64,000 bases of DNA, from positions 1 through 64,000 of the forward strand of contig NZ_JONW01000011.1 of the NCBI RefSeq assembly GCF_000712075.1, read 5' to 3'. Source of the stretch: Caulobacter sp. UNC358MFTsu5.1 (lineage in GTDB: Bacteria; Pseudomonadota; Alphaproteobacteria; Caulobacterales; Caulobacteraceae). Below the pieces are notes generated by a model. The model saw only the letters and a program-made list of their open reading frames with translations, was not told where the DNA came from and searched no databases. Positions within the stretch are counted from its first letter, which is position 1. The number at the start of each line of letters is the position of its first letter. Below are positions 23,751 to 31,655 of the stretch, piece by piece. The translations under genes and the position numbers were made by a program.

Positions 23751-24230
23751 TCAGACGGTTTCGAGCAGGGCGTCGAGACGGCTGTAGCCGTACTCCATGC
23801 CGTCGGTCATGCCGCTGACCAGGGCGCCCTGGCGCGCCTGTTCGTTGGCGTAGATCACCGAGGTGGTCAGGATGGTGCGGCCGCCGGCCTCGCTCAGGGT
23901 GGAGGTGACCGTGGTCTCGCCGCCGGTCCAGTTGTCGTCGAACGCCTCGTTGTGGACGATCCGCTCCGGCGCGGCGATCTCGCGATAGACGCCGGCCATG
24001 CCCATGTCGCGGCCGTCCTCGTTGCGCCAGACATAGCGGAACTTGCCGCCCACCCGCAGGTCGATCTCGCAGACCGGCATGGTCCAGCCCGGCGGGCCCA
24101 GCAGCCAGCGCTTCACCAGCTCCGGCTTGGTCAGGCAGTCGAAGATCATCTCGCGCGACGCGGCGAAGGCGCGGGTGAACACCACCTCGCGATCGCCAGC
24201 AGTGACGAAGGTCAGCTTGTCTTGGGCCAT
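23751..24230 (-). CDS. SRPBCC/AHSA1-family protein
   Basis: A 159-residue START-like (AHSA1) fold protein. Marks include VFTRAFAASREMIFDCLTKPELVKRWLLGP and the C-terminal helix GMTDGMEYGYSRLDALLE. These proteins have a hydrophobic pocket, and their ligands are mostly unknown. It is encoded just downstream (31 bases) of an ArsR regulator, a pairing seen widely in proteobacteria and actinobacteria. The regulator probably controls this gene. Confidence 0.88.
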   Translation of the reverse strand: MAQDKLTFVTAGDREVVFTRAFAASREMIFDCLTKPELVKRWLLGPPGWTMPVCEIDLRVGGKFRYVWRNEDGRDMGMAGVYREIAAPERIVHNEAFDDNWTGGETTVTSTLSEAGGRTILTTSVIYANEQARQGALVSGMTDGMEYGYSRLDALLETV

Positions 24231-24261
24231 GGTCCGTTTCCTTCTGAACAGGGAGGGCGCT

Positions 24262-24606
24262 TCAGCGCCCCTGGGTGGATTTCAGTTCGTCGAGCAGGGC
24301 GTCCAGGCGCTGGAAGTTGGCCTCCAGCGTCCGGCGGTAGGCTTCCAGCCAGGCGGTGGCCTCGGCCAGGGGCTTTTCCTCGACCCGCACCGGACGGCGC
24401 TGGGCGTCGCGGCCCCGCGAGACCAGTCCGGCCTTCTCCAGCACCTTCAGGTGCTTGGAGATCGCCGGCTGGCTCATCGAGAACGGCGCGGCCAGTTCGC
24501 CGACCGAGGCCTCGCCGTCGGCCAGCCGCGCCAGGATGGCGCGCCGGGTCGGATCGGCCAGGGCGGCGAAGGTGGCGTCCAGCGTCGCCGGGTTTCCATA
24601 ACTCAT
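24262..24606 (-). CDS. ArsR-family transcriptional regulator
   Basis: A 114-residue winged-helix repressor. The HTH core reads ATFAALADPTRRAILARLADGEASVGELAAPFSMSQPAISKHLKVLEKAGLVSR. No CxC metal site is visible, so it is not an arsenic sensor; it fits the SdpR-like subgroup paired with SRPBCC proteins. The ATG at 24606 has GGAA at a short distance; an ATG at 24615 is an alternative. The palindrome at 24614-24629 lies across the start region and is a likely autoregulatory site. Confidence 0.88.
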   Translation of the reverse strand: MSYGNPATLDATFAALADPTRRAILARLADGEASVGELAAPFSMSQPAISKHLKVLEKAGLVSRGRDAQRRPVRVEEKPLAEATAWLEAYRRTLEANFQRLDALLDELKSTQGR

Positions 24607-24613
24607 CAGTTCC

Positions 24614-24629
24614 ATAACTAAATGGTTAT
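24614..24629. promoter_or_regulatory. Candidate ArsR operator
   Basis: ATAAC-N6-GTTAT is a perfect inverted repeat immediately upstream of the arsR-like start. ArsR proteins bind such short palindromes to repress their own operon. Confidence 0.6.
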
Positions 24630-24682
24630 ATTCAATCGAGGCAGCCGTCAATCCCCGCCAAAATGTCGCGGCTCCGGTATGG

Positions 24683-24697
24683 TTAATGAGCCGTTAG
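24683..24697 (+). promoter_or_regulatory. CtrA-like site upstream of the chemoreceptor gene
   Basis: TTAA-N7-TTAG lies 55 bases before the chemoreceptor start and differs by one base from the CtrA consensus TTAA-N7-TTAA. Confidence 0.45.
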
Positions 24698-24751
24698 GAC
24701 TCAGTCGCCATTTCTCGGTCCAGGCCTGCTGGGCCGTGGAGATTCGAGAGC

Positions 24752-26230
24752 ATGAGCGGGTTCAATCGGCTGCCTCTGGGTTGGAGGCTGATCGTCGTCC
24801 TCGGCCTGATCGCGGGCCTGGGCCAGCTGGGCTGGGCGGCGTTCGGCGGACCGGGCCTGGTCTCGCCGTTCAGCATGGCCGGCATGGCCACGCTGGTCGC
24901 GACCCTGATCATCGGGCTCTTGGCTTGGAGTGACGCTACGCGTCGCGCCCTGGATGGCCTGGGCCGCTCGGTCGACGCCCTGGGCGCGGGCCAGTACGAC
25001 CGCCCGCTGGCCTCGCCCGACACCGACGACGCGCAGGTCCGCGACCTGGCCAAGGGCCTGGACGGCGTCCAGCGCAGGCTGGCCGGCGAGCAGGCGGCCC
25101 GCGCCGCCGAGGACGCCCAGCGCGCTGTCGCCGACGCCGAACAGCAGAAGCGGACCCAGGACCTGGAGACCTACGCCCGCACCCAGCTGACCGCGCTGAA
25201 CGCCATGGGGCAGGGCGTCGAGAAGCTGGCCCAGGGCGACCTGATCGCGCGCGTGCGCGAAGACGCCTTCCCCGCCGAGGCTCGGCAGATCCCCAGCGAC
25301 TTCAACGCCGCCGTCGACAACCTGCAGCAGACCCTGGCCGGCATCCTGAACACCGCCCGCGGCCTCAGCGCCGGCTGCGGCGACATCGCGACCGCCGCCG
25401 AGGACCTGGCGCAACGTACGGAGCGGCAAGCCGCAGGCCTGGAGCGCACCGCCGCCGCCCTCGACCAGATCACCGCCACCGTGACCAAGAGCTCGGACAA
25501 CGCCGAGAAGGCGCGCGGCGTGACCCAGAGCGCCAAGTCCAACGCCGAGAAGAGCGGCCAGGTGGTGCGCGAGGCCGTCGAGGCCATGGGCGGCATCGAG
25601 AAGTCCTCGCAGTCGATCACCCAGATCATCGGCGTCATCGACGAGATCGCCTTCCAGACCAACCTGCTGGCCCTGAACGCGGGTGTTGAAGCCGCTCGCG
25701 CCGGCGACGCCGGCCGCGGTTTCGCGGTGGTGGCGCAGGAAGTGCGGGCCCTGGCCCAGCGCTCGGCCGACGCCGCCAAGGAGATCAAGGGCCTGATCCG
25801 CGCCTCCAGCGAACAGGTCGACAAGGGCGTCAAGCTGGTCGGCGAGACCGGTCAGACCCTGGACCAGATCCTGGGCCAGGTGATCGAGATCAACGACCTG
25901 GTCGGCGAGATCGCCGCCTCGTCCAAGGAGCAGGCCGGCGGCCTGGCCGAGGTCAACGCCGCGGTCAACCAGATGGGCCAGGTGATCCACCAGAACGGCG
26001 CCATGGTCGAGCAGTCGGCCGCGGCCGCCGGCGCCCTGGCCGCCGAGGTCGAGGAACTGGAGCGGCTGCTGGACGGCTTCCAGGTCGGCGCCCAGATCCA
26101 CGAATACCGTCCCCGTCACGAGACGCGCCGCGAAGTCCCGGCCGCCCCGCGCCGCGAAGCCTTCCGCGACCGCTACGTGCAGGGCGCCAACGCTCTGAAG
26201 ATCGAGCCGCGCTCGCGTCCGGGCGGGTAG
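24752..26230 (+). CDS. Methyl-accepting chemotaxis protein
   Basis: A 492-residue chemoreceptor. Two membrane helices near the N-terminus (about 12-30 and 41-59) are separated by only about 10 residues, so there is no large periplasmic sensor. A HAMP-like coiled region follows. The signalling domain contains the hairpin tip IIGVIDEIAFQTNLLALNAGVEAARAGDAGRGFAVVAQEVR. The C-terminal tail is Arg/Pro-rich, with REAFRDRY. A CtrA-like box precedes it. Membrane topology suggests sensing in the membrane or cytoplasm. Confidence 0.93.
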   Translation: MSGFNRLPLGWRLIVVLGLIAGLGQLGWAAFGGPGLVSPFSMAGMATLVATLIIGLLAWSDATRRALDGLGRSVDALGAGQYDRPLASPDTDDAQVRDLAKGLDGVQRRLAGEQAARAAEDAQRAVADAEQQKRTQDLETYARTQLTALNAMGQGVEKLAQGDLIARVREDAFPAEARQIPSDFNAAVDNLQQTLAGILNTARGLSAGCGDIATAAEDLAQRTERQAAGLERTAAALDQITATVTKSSDNAEKARGVTQSAKSNAEKSGQVVREAVEAMGGIEKSSQSITQIIGVIDEIAFQTNLLALNAGVEAARAGDAGRGFAVVAQEVRALAQRSADAAKEIKGLIRASSEQVDKGVKLVGETGQTLDQILGQVIEINDLVGEIAASSKEQAGGLAEVNAAVNQMGQVIHQNGAMVEQSAAAAGALAAEVEELERLLDGFQVGAQIHEYRPRHETRREVPAAPRREAFRDRYVQGANALKIEPRSRPGG

Positions 26231-26355
26231 TGAGGGCTCCGGTGCGCTCGCCTTTTGGGCGAACGGCCGAGTTGGGATAAGACTAGGCCGCTCATCCGCC
26301 GTTAAGGGCGTTCAGGTCTAGGTTTGAGCACGACGGGCCCGCCGTCAGGACGACC

Positions 26356-27576
26356 ATGAACGATTTCGCCGCCCCCTTCGCCCGTCCCGAGCCCGAGCAG
26401 GCCGCCACGCCGCGCTCGCGCGCCGCCCTGCTCAAGCGCCTGGCCGACGTGGTCTGCCTGCCCGCCAGCCGCATCAACGCCTTCGAACGCGCCATGACCG
26501 CCGACCTGCTGGTCGAGATGCTGCGCGACGCGGTGGTGGGCGAGCGCGAGAAGGTGGCCCGCCGCCTGGCCAACCTGACCGAAATGCCCGGCGTCCTGGT
26601 CCGCCTGCTGCTGCGCGACGAGCTGCCGGTGGCCCGCGCCCTGCTGGAGCACTCGCCCGTGCTCAGCGACGCCGACCTGATCAGCTGCCTCTACAACAGC
26701 ACCCAGGACCATCGCCGGCTGATCGCCCAGCGGCGCGGGGTCAGCGAGGTGGTGGCCGACGCCCTGGTCGACATGGACGAGACGGGGGTCACCGAGGTCC
26801 TGCTGAAGAACGACCTGGCGCGCTTCAGCCACCAGGGGCTGGAGAACATCGTTGCGGCCACGCGCGACAATCCGCAGCTGATCCCGCTGCTGCTCAAGCG
26901 CGCCGAGCTACGGCCCAGCCACGCCTATGTGATGTTCTGGTGGTCGGACGCCGAGGCGCGGCGGACGATCCTGCAGCGGTTCGCCGTGTCGCGCGAGATT
27001 CTTCAAGACGCCGTGGGCGACGTCTTCCCCCTGGCCTCGGCCGAGGGCTGGCAGGACCCGCTGTCGCGAAAGGCGCTTCAGTTCATCGAACGGCGTCAGC
27101 GAAATCGCGCCGCCATCGACAAGAGCCCCTACGACAGCCTGGAGGACGCGGTCGCCGCGGCCCAGAACGGCATGACGCGTGAAACGGCCGAGGAGATTTC
27201 GTACCTGTCGGGCCTCAAGCCGATGACCGGGGCCAAGATCTTCACCGATCCGGGCGGCGAGCCGCTGGCGATCCTGTGCAAGGCCACGGGCCTGCCGCGC
27301 GGCGCCGTGCGGGCTTTGTGGCGGGGGCTTCGCCGGCCCGACACCGACGCTTCGGGCGCCGTGGCGCCGGCGCTGGAGCGCGTGCTGACGGCCTTCGACA
27401 CCATCGCCGTGGACCGCGCCCAGACCATGCTGCGCTACTGGAACTGGTCGCTGTCATCGGCCATGACCCCGGCGCTCCTGAAGGCCATCCGCGAGGGCGA
27501 CGAGGCCGCCGTGGACGAGTATTCGGTGCCTCAGCGGGCGGCCATGTTGGCGCTTTCCCGAGATTTCGCACGCTAA
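26356..27576 (+). CDS. DUF2336 domain protein
   Basis: A 406-residue, mostly helical protein with the DUF2336 layout: TADLLVEMLRDAVVGEREKVARRLANLTEMP followed by leucine-rich HEAT-like repeats such as PVARALLEHSPVLSDADLI. DUF2336 proteins are found in alphaproteobacteria and their function is unknown. It lies between the chemoreceptor and the second mucR, apparently as a single gene with a hairpin just after its stop. Confidence 0.85.
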   Translation: MNDFAAPFARPEPEQAATPRSRAALLKRLADVVCLPASRINAFERAMTADLLVEMLRDAVVGEREKVARRLANLTEMPGVLVRLLLRDELPVARALLEHSPVLSDADLISCLYNSTQDHRRLIAQRRGVSEVVADALVDMDETGVTEVLLKNDLARFSHQGLENIVAATRDNPQLIPLLLKRAELRPSHAYVMFWWSDAEARRTILQRFAVSREILQDAVGDVFPLASAEGWQDPLSRKALQFIERRQRNRAAIDKSPYDSLEDAVAAAQNGMTRETAEEISYLSGLKPMTGAKIFTDPGGEPLAILCKATGLPRGAVRALWRGLRRPDTDASGAVAPALERVLTAFDTIAVDRAQTMLRYWNWSLSSAMTPALLKAIREGDEAAVDEYSVPQRAAMLALSRDFAR

Positions 27577-27579
27577 TCG

Positions 27580-27613
27580 ACCGTAGTCGCTGAGTGTGTT
27601 CAGCGACTATGGT
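27580..27613 (+). terminator. Hairpin after the DUF2336 gene
   Basis: A 14-bp stem (ACCGTAGTCGCTGA/TCAGCGACTATGGT, one G-T pair) with a six-base loop starts three bases past the stop. A clear U-tract is missing, so it may end or protect the transcript rather than be a classic terminator. Confidence 0.55.
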
Positions 27614-27768
27614 CTGTCAGGAATAGAGATTTCTGACAACTGAAGGCTGTGTCGGCGATTGGTCATACCAGTCCACACGCGCCGCAGAACCGTAGATACC
27701 CGCACGTCTATGTTGCTCGCGTGTAATAATCTGCTATCCAAGACTGCATTGGTTCCTGGGGGACCAGT

Positions 27769-28212
27769 ATGAGTCGGGGGAGCGACAAGAAGATGGACAG
27801 AGAGTCCGACCTCATTGAAGTCACGGCCGGAGTGGTCGCCGCCTATGTGGGCGGTAACACCATCGCGGCGGCCGACGTGCCGGGCCTGATCCGCAGCGTG
27901 CACCAGGCTCTGTCGAACGTGGGAGGCAAGGCCGAGACGGCCGATGTCGGGCGCGAGCCGGCCGTTTCGGTGCGGCGTTCGATCACGCCGGACTATCTGA
28001 TCTGTCTGGAGGACGGCCGGAAGTTCAAGTCGCTCAAGCGCCACCTGCGCACCAAGTACGACCTGAGCCCCGAGCAGTACCGGGCCCGCTGGGACCTGCC
28101 GAAGGACTATCCGATGGTCGCGCCGAACTACGCCCAGGCGCGTTCAGACCTGGCCAAGCAGATGGGCCTGGGGCAGGGCGGCCGGAAACCGGCGCGCCGC
28201 GGGCGCGCCTAG
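27769..28212 (+). CDS. mucR: MucR/Ros-family transcriptional regulator (mucR2-like)
   Basis: A 147-residue paralogue of the gene at 3329. Shared blocks are SDLIEVTAGVVAAYV, VRRSITPDYLICLEDGRKFKSLKRHL and GLGQGGRK. The zinc-ligand pattern is further eroded: CLED in place of CLECG, and KRHLRTKY without the second histidine seen in KRHLTTH. The start has GGGGGA six bases upstream. In Caulobacter the two MucR proteins act redundantly as silencers of G1 genes. The MopJ-like gene lies 1.8 kb downstream. Confidence 0.93.
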   Translation: MSRGSDKKMDRESDLIEVTAGVVAAYVGGNTIAAADVPGLIRSVHQALSNVGGKAETADVGREPAVSVRRSITPDYLICLEDGRKFKSLKRHLRTKYDLSPEQYRARWDLPKDYPMVAPNYAQARSDLAKQMGLGQGGRKPARRGRA

Positions 28213-28216
28213 CCGC

Positions 28217-29227
28217 TTATCCGCGAACCGACCGGGCGGTGATCTGACAGGTCAGCGCCCGGCCGGCTTCGGCGTCCGCCAGGCTGCCCAGGGTGGTCTC
28301 GGCGATCGCCGACAGGGCCTCCTCGGTCAGGAAGGCCTGGTGTCCCGTGATCAGCACGTTGGGGAACGTCAGCAGGCGCTGGAAGACGTCGTCCTGGACG
28401 ATCTCGTTCGAGAGGTCCTCGAAGAACAGGTCCGCCTCCTGTTCGTAGACGTCCAGGGCGACGCTGCCGACCTTGCCCGACTTCAGGCCGCCGATCAGGG
28501 CCGCCGTGTCGATCAGCGCGCCGCGGCTGGTGTTGACGATCATCACGCCCGGCCGCGCGGCCGCCAGGCGGTCGCGGTCGATCAGGTGGCGGGTGCCGGG
28601 CGTCAGCGGGCAGTGCAGGGTGATCAGGTCGGCTTCGCGCAGCACCTGGTCGACCGGTGCGTAGCGCACCCCGATCGCGACAAGCTCGGGATCCTCGACC
28701 AGGTCGCTGGCCAGCACCTCGCAGCCGAAGCCCAGCCGCAGGGTGCGGGCGACCAGGGCGCCGATGCGGCCCGTGCCGACCACGCCCGCCGTGCGGCCCG
28801 AGAGGTTGCGGCCGATCAGGCCGTCCAGGGCGAAGTTGTTGTCGCGGACCCGGGTCCAGGCGCGCGGGATGTTGCGGTCCAGGGCCAGGATCAGGCCGAT
28901 CGTGAACTCCGCCACCGCTTCGGGCGAATAGGCGGGCACGCGGACGACGGAGACGCCCCGTCGCTCGGCCGCCTCCAGGTCGACATTGTTGTAGCCCGCG
29001 CAGCGCAGGGCCACGAGGCGCGCGCCGCCTTTGGCCAGGGCCTCCAGGACGGCCGCGTCCAACCGGTCGTTCACGAACACGCAGACGGCGGGAAAGCCCT
29101 CGGCCAGGGCGGCCGTGCTGGCGTCGAGCCGGGCCTCGAAATAGCGGATGTCATGGCCGAAGGCGCGATTGGCCGCGTCCAGGAAGCGGCGGTCATAAGG
29201 CTTGGTCGAGAAGACGGCCACGCGCAT
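28217..29227 (-). CDS. ldhA: D-2-hydroxyacid dehydrogenase, D-lactate dehydrogenase-like
   Basis: A 336-residue NAD-dependent dehydrogenase of the fermentative D-lactate (LdhA) branch. The cofactor motif is GVVGTGRIGALVARTL. Catalytic residues are the Arg in NTSRGALID and the His in ITGHQAFLTEEAL. The segment DLFFEDLSNEIVQDDVFQRLLTFPNV is typical of LdhA. The start at 29227 lies eight bases after the upstream stop, so it is co-transcribed with the lysozyme-inhibitor-like gene. It converges on mucR2 with a four-base gap. Confidence 0.92.
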   Translation of the reverse strand: MRVAVFSTKPYDRRFLDAANRAFGHDIRYFEARLDASTAALAEGFPAVCVFVNDRLDAAVLEALAKGGARLVALRCAGYNNVDLEAAERRGVSVVRVPAYSPEAVAEFTIGLILALDRNIPRAWTRVRDNNFALDGLIGRNLSGRTAGVVGTGRIGALVARTLRLGFGCEVLASDLVEDPELVAIGVRYAPVDQVLREADLITLHCPLTPGTRHLIDRDRLAAARPGVMIVNTSRGALIDTAALIGGLKSGKVGSVALDVYEQEADLFFEDLSNEIVQDDVFQRLLTFPNVLITGHQAFLTEEALSAIAETTLGSLADAEAGRALTCQITARSVRG

Positions 29228-29235
29228 GGGCGGGC

Positions 29236-29649
29236 TCAGCCGGTGACGCCGATGGTCAGGACGTAGTCGGCCGTCTCGTTCCGCATCGCGGCGTCCTCGG
29301 TCATGTAGACGATGATCCTGTAGGCCCCGGCGACGGGCGTCTTGCCGGCATAGTCGCGTGCGTTCGAGCCGTTGAACAGGGGCTGGTCCACGCCGGGGGC
29401 GATCACGTTGAACCGGGCCGAGGCGTTGCGGGTCCGCAGCGACACCTTCAGCATCTGGCCGGCCCGCACGGTGAGGGCGTAGCTGACGCCGCCGTCGGCC
29501 TTGATCGCGCCGTTGACGGCCGCCGACGACGCGCCCTTGGCGAAGCGGACCTGCTCGGTCCGGAAGGGACCTTGAGCCAAGGCCGGCGAAGACAGGCTCA
29601 GCAAGGCGAACCCTAGCAGGACGGGGATGATCGGCGCGGGCTTTCGCAT
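29236..29649 (-). CDS. Exported protein resembling g-type lysozyme inhibitor
   Basis: A 137-residue protein with a signal peptide ending SSPALAQ. The mature part (VRFAKGASSAAVNGAIKAD, YALTVRAGQMLKVSL, PLFNGSN, AYRIIVYMTEDAAMRNETADYVLTIGV) matches the layout of the PliG-type periplasmic lysozyme inhibitors and of PPC-like beta-sandwich domains. I favour a PliG-like fold. An inhibitor role is inference. It is the first gene of a pair with ldhA. Confidence 0.65.
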   Translation of the reverse strand: MRKPAPIIPVLLGFALLSLSSPALAQGPFRTEQVRFAKGASSAAVNGAIKADGGVSYALTVRAGQMLKVSLRTRNASARFNVIAPGVDQPLFNGSNARDYAGKTPVAGAYRIIVYMTEDAAMRNETADYVLTIGVTG

Positions 29650-30021
29650 GGTGGGTCCAGGCTCCCTGTCGGATGCGTCGCAATCATAGCATGCAGTCGA
29701 GGCCCCGGCGGCGGATTGAATGCTCCAGGTTGTGTCGTGTGCCTGGCGAACGGGCAGCGCGGGCGCCTGGAAAGCGGTCGATCGCGGCGTCCGGAGGCGT
29801 CGAGGCGGCTTGAGTCTGAGCGTTCATTAACCCTAATTCAAACAATCGCTTGCGCCATCCGCGCGCCGCTTTCGCATCCGGATTTTGCCCGGGACGTTTC
29901 GCTTGCGGATTGACTCACCTCAACAAACTTAGCCGTAGGGCGTGATTTTCGCTGGCGGCGATTCGGTGCTTAAGACATAGTGAATCGTCGTGATTCCAAC
30001 GGCTTGGTAAGGAATCTGAAG
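29650..30021. other. Intergenic region upstream of the mopJ-like gene
   Basis: This 372-base gap lies between divergent genes. The left half is GC-rich without a gene. Around 29820-29960 the sequence becomes A/T-richer and holds a CtrA-like box (29827-29841) and CTCAACAAACTTAG. It is a likely promoter region for the PAS protein. No RNA gene was recognised. Confidence 0.5.
29827..29841 (+). promoter_or_regulatory. CtrA-like site upstream of the mopJ-like gene
   Basis: TTAA-N7-TCAA lies 180 bases before the coding start and differs by one base from TTAA-N7-TTAA. MopJ of Caulobacter is reported to be cell-cycle controlled, so a CtrA input is plausible. Confidence 0.35.
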
Positions 30022-30534
30022 ATGAACGCGCAGCTGAGCGCATCGGCCACGGCGGCCCGCGCTCACCAGGAGATGTTCGCCTACTGGGCGTCCCTCCGTC
30101 GGGGGGCTAGCCTCCCGTCGCGCCTCGACCTGCACCCTTCGGGCATCAAGCGGATGCTGCCCACCGTCAGCCTGATCGACGTGAAGCGCGACCCCAATGG
30201 CGCGGGGGACGGCGCGATCGACTACCGCCTGCGCCTGGCCGGCACGGGCCTCTACTCGGTCTATGGCCGCGAGATCACCGGTCGCACCCTGGAAGACGTC
30301 TACAACACCGCCGCCGTCGAATACTGGCGCCGCGAACTGGACAAGGTCGTGACCGAGCGCCGCCCGGGCGTCGGGGTGCACAGCCTGGCCTGGAAGGGCT
30401 CGCCGCACATGTCGATCCTGTGGCTGCGCCTGCCCCTGGCCCGCAACGGCAAGGACGTCGACATGATCCTGGGCTACGACGCCGTGGTCGGGTCCCAGGT
30501 CGGCGACCAGCAGAGCGGCATCCGCGCCGCTTGA
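30022..30534 (+). CDS. mopJ: Single-PAS-domain protein, MopJ-like
   Basis: A 170-residue protein made of one PAS_5-type domain: LDLHPSGIKRMLPTVSLIDV, DYRLRLAGTGLYSVYGREITGRTLEDVY, then WLRLPLARNGKDVDMILGYD. No output domain is attached. In Caulobacter, MopJ is a polar single-PAS protein that modulates cell-cycle regulators, and from memory its gene lies next to mucR2. Its place here close to the second mucR supports the name. The start at 30022 has AAGGAA upstream; a GTG at 29980 is less likely. Confidence 0.78.
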   Translation: MNAQLSASATAARAHQEMFAYWASLRRGASLPSRLDLHPSGIKRMLPTVSLIDVKRDPNGAGDGAIDYRLRLAGTGLYSVYGREITGRTLEDVYNTAAVEYWRRELDKVVTERRPGVGVHSLAWKGSPHMSILWLRLPLARNGKDVDMILGYDAVVGSQVGDQQSGIRAA

Positions 30535-30648
30535 GGTCTGCGCCGCGCACCCCGCACGCGACGATTTCCATGGCTCAGCTTGCTCCCCCGGCCTCGCCGC
30601 CTATTGTCCCGCCTGGGATTCCAGCCGAGGTTCGGGGGCAGAGGTCGG

Positions 30649-31023
30649 GTGACCGTCGATCGGGACGTCTTTCAGTTCATTCGCGAGCACGTGCGTTCGG
30701 TTTGGGCGCTGGAGCTGCTGCTGCGCCTCAAGCACGATCCCGGGCGCTGCTGGTCGATCGAGGACCTGGTCGGCGACCTGCGGGCCAGCCACAGCCTGGT
30801 GACCGACAACTTGACCGCCTTCGTGGACGCCGGACTGGTGGTGGCCGACGATCGCGGCGGCTTCCGCTACCAGCCGGCCGCCGCGGTCCTGGCCAAGGTC
30901 TGCGACGACCTCGAGACCGCCTACCGCACCAAGCCCGTCACGGTGATCCGATGGATCTCGGCCCCGGCCGAGCGCCTCCAGTCCCTGGCCGACGCCTTCA
31001 AGTTCAAGGGTAGAGACCAATGA
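30649..31023 (+). CDS. Winged-helix DNA-binding protein
   Basis: A 124-residue protein. The region SVWALELLLRLKHDPGRCWSIEDLVGDLRASHSLVTDNLTAFVDAGLVVADDRGGFRYQP fits a winged helix-turn-helix. A GTG at 30649 with GGGGG/AGAGG upstream is the likely start; the longer frame adds a basic tail with no family match. Its stop overlaps the next gene by four bases. It is the first of three coupled genes, so it probably controls, or is controlled with, the two membrane proteins. Confidence 0.8.
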   Translation: MTVDRDVFQFIREHVRSVWALELLLRLKHDPGRCWSIEDLVGDLRASHSLVTDNLTAFVDAGLVVADDRGGFRYQPAAAVLAKVCDDLETAYRTKPVTVIRWISAPAERLQSLADAFKFKGRDQ

Positions 31024-31289
31024 GCGGGCCGACGGTCGTCTATGTCCTCTGCATGCTGGCCAGCATGACCTGCGCGGGCCTGCTGACCCGCGCCTGGCTG
31101 CGCAGCCGCTCGCGCCTGCTCCTGTGGACCGCGATCAGCTTCGGCTTCCTGGCCCTGAACAACCTGCTGCTGGTGGCAGACCTGGTGGTCTTCATCACCC
31201 AGGTGAACCTCTTGCCCTATCGTCAGCTGACCGCCGGCCTGGCCATCGCCACGCTGCTGTACGGCTTCATCTGGGAGGTGGACGAATGA
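31020..31289 (+). CDS. DUF5985-like membrane protein (first)
   Basis: An 89-residue protein with three hydrophobic segments (VVYVLCMLASMTCAGLLT, LLLWTAISFGFLALNNLLLVADLVVF, LTAGLAIATLLYGFIW). It ends WEVDE. The arrangement of short helices with NNLL in the middle is that of DUF5985 proteins. Start and stop overlap both neighbours by four bases, a strong sign of translational coupling. Its function is unknown. Confidence 0.8.
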   Translation: MSGPTVVYVLCMLASMTCAGLLTRAWLRSRSRLLLWTAISFGFLALNNLLLVADLVVFITQVNLLPYRQLTAGLAIATLLYGFIWEVDE

Positions 31290-31567
31290 GCTTCCCGATC
31301 ACGCCGGTCGAGGGGCTGATCGCCGGCGCCCTGGCCACGGGGTTCCTGGTGGCCGGTCTGTTCTTCCTGAAGTTCTGGCGGCGCACCGGCGACGGCCTGT
31401 TCCTGGCCTTCTCGGCGGCCTTCGGCCTGATGGCGGCGGGCAACGCCCTGCCGGTGCTGCTGGGCACGCCCCATGAGGAGCGCAGCGGCATCTACCTGTT
31501 CCGCCTGGCGGCCTTCGTGCTGATCATCGTGGCGGTGCTGGCCAAGAACCTGCGACGCGGCGCCTGA
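31286..31567 (+). CDS. DUF5985-like membrane protein (second)
   Basis: A 93-residue protein with three hydrophobic segments (LIAGALATGFLVAGLFFLKFW, LFLAFSAAFGLMAAGNALPVLL, IYLFRLAAFVLIIVAVLAKNL). It is similar in plan to the preceding gene product and probably forms a pair with it in the inner membrane. It ends the wHTH-DUF5985-DUF5985 operon. Its function is unknown. Confidence 0.8.
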   Translation: MSFPITPVEGLIAGALATGFLVAGLFFLKFWRRTGDGLFLAFSAAFGLMAAGNALPVLLGTPHEERSGIYLFRLAAFVLIIVAVLAKNLRRGA

Positions 31568-31655
31568 GCCGTTCGACGGCCGGCGTCGCCTTGCTATTCC
31601 CGGGCGTTCAACGCAAGGTCGAGGCCTGCGTTTGTGCGTCGGGGGATTTCTACAC

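Noticed and set aside
29716..29913. 65-codon plus-strand frame upstream of the mopJ-like gene
   Set aside because: It has no ribosome site or family match, and it covers a likely promoter region with a CtrA-like box.
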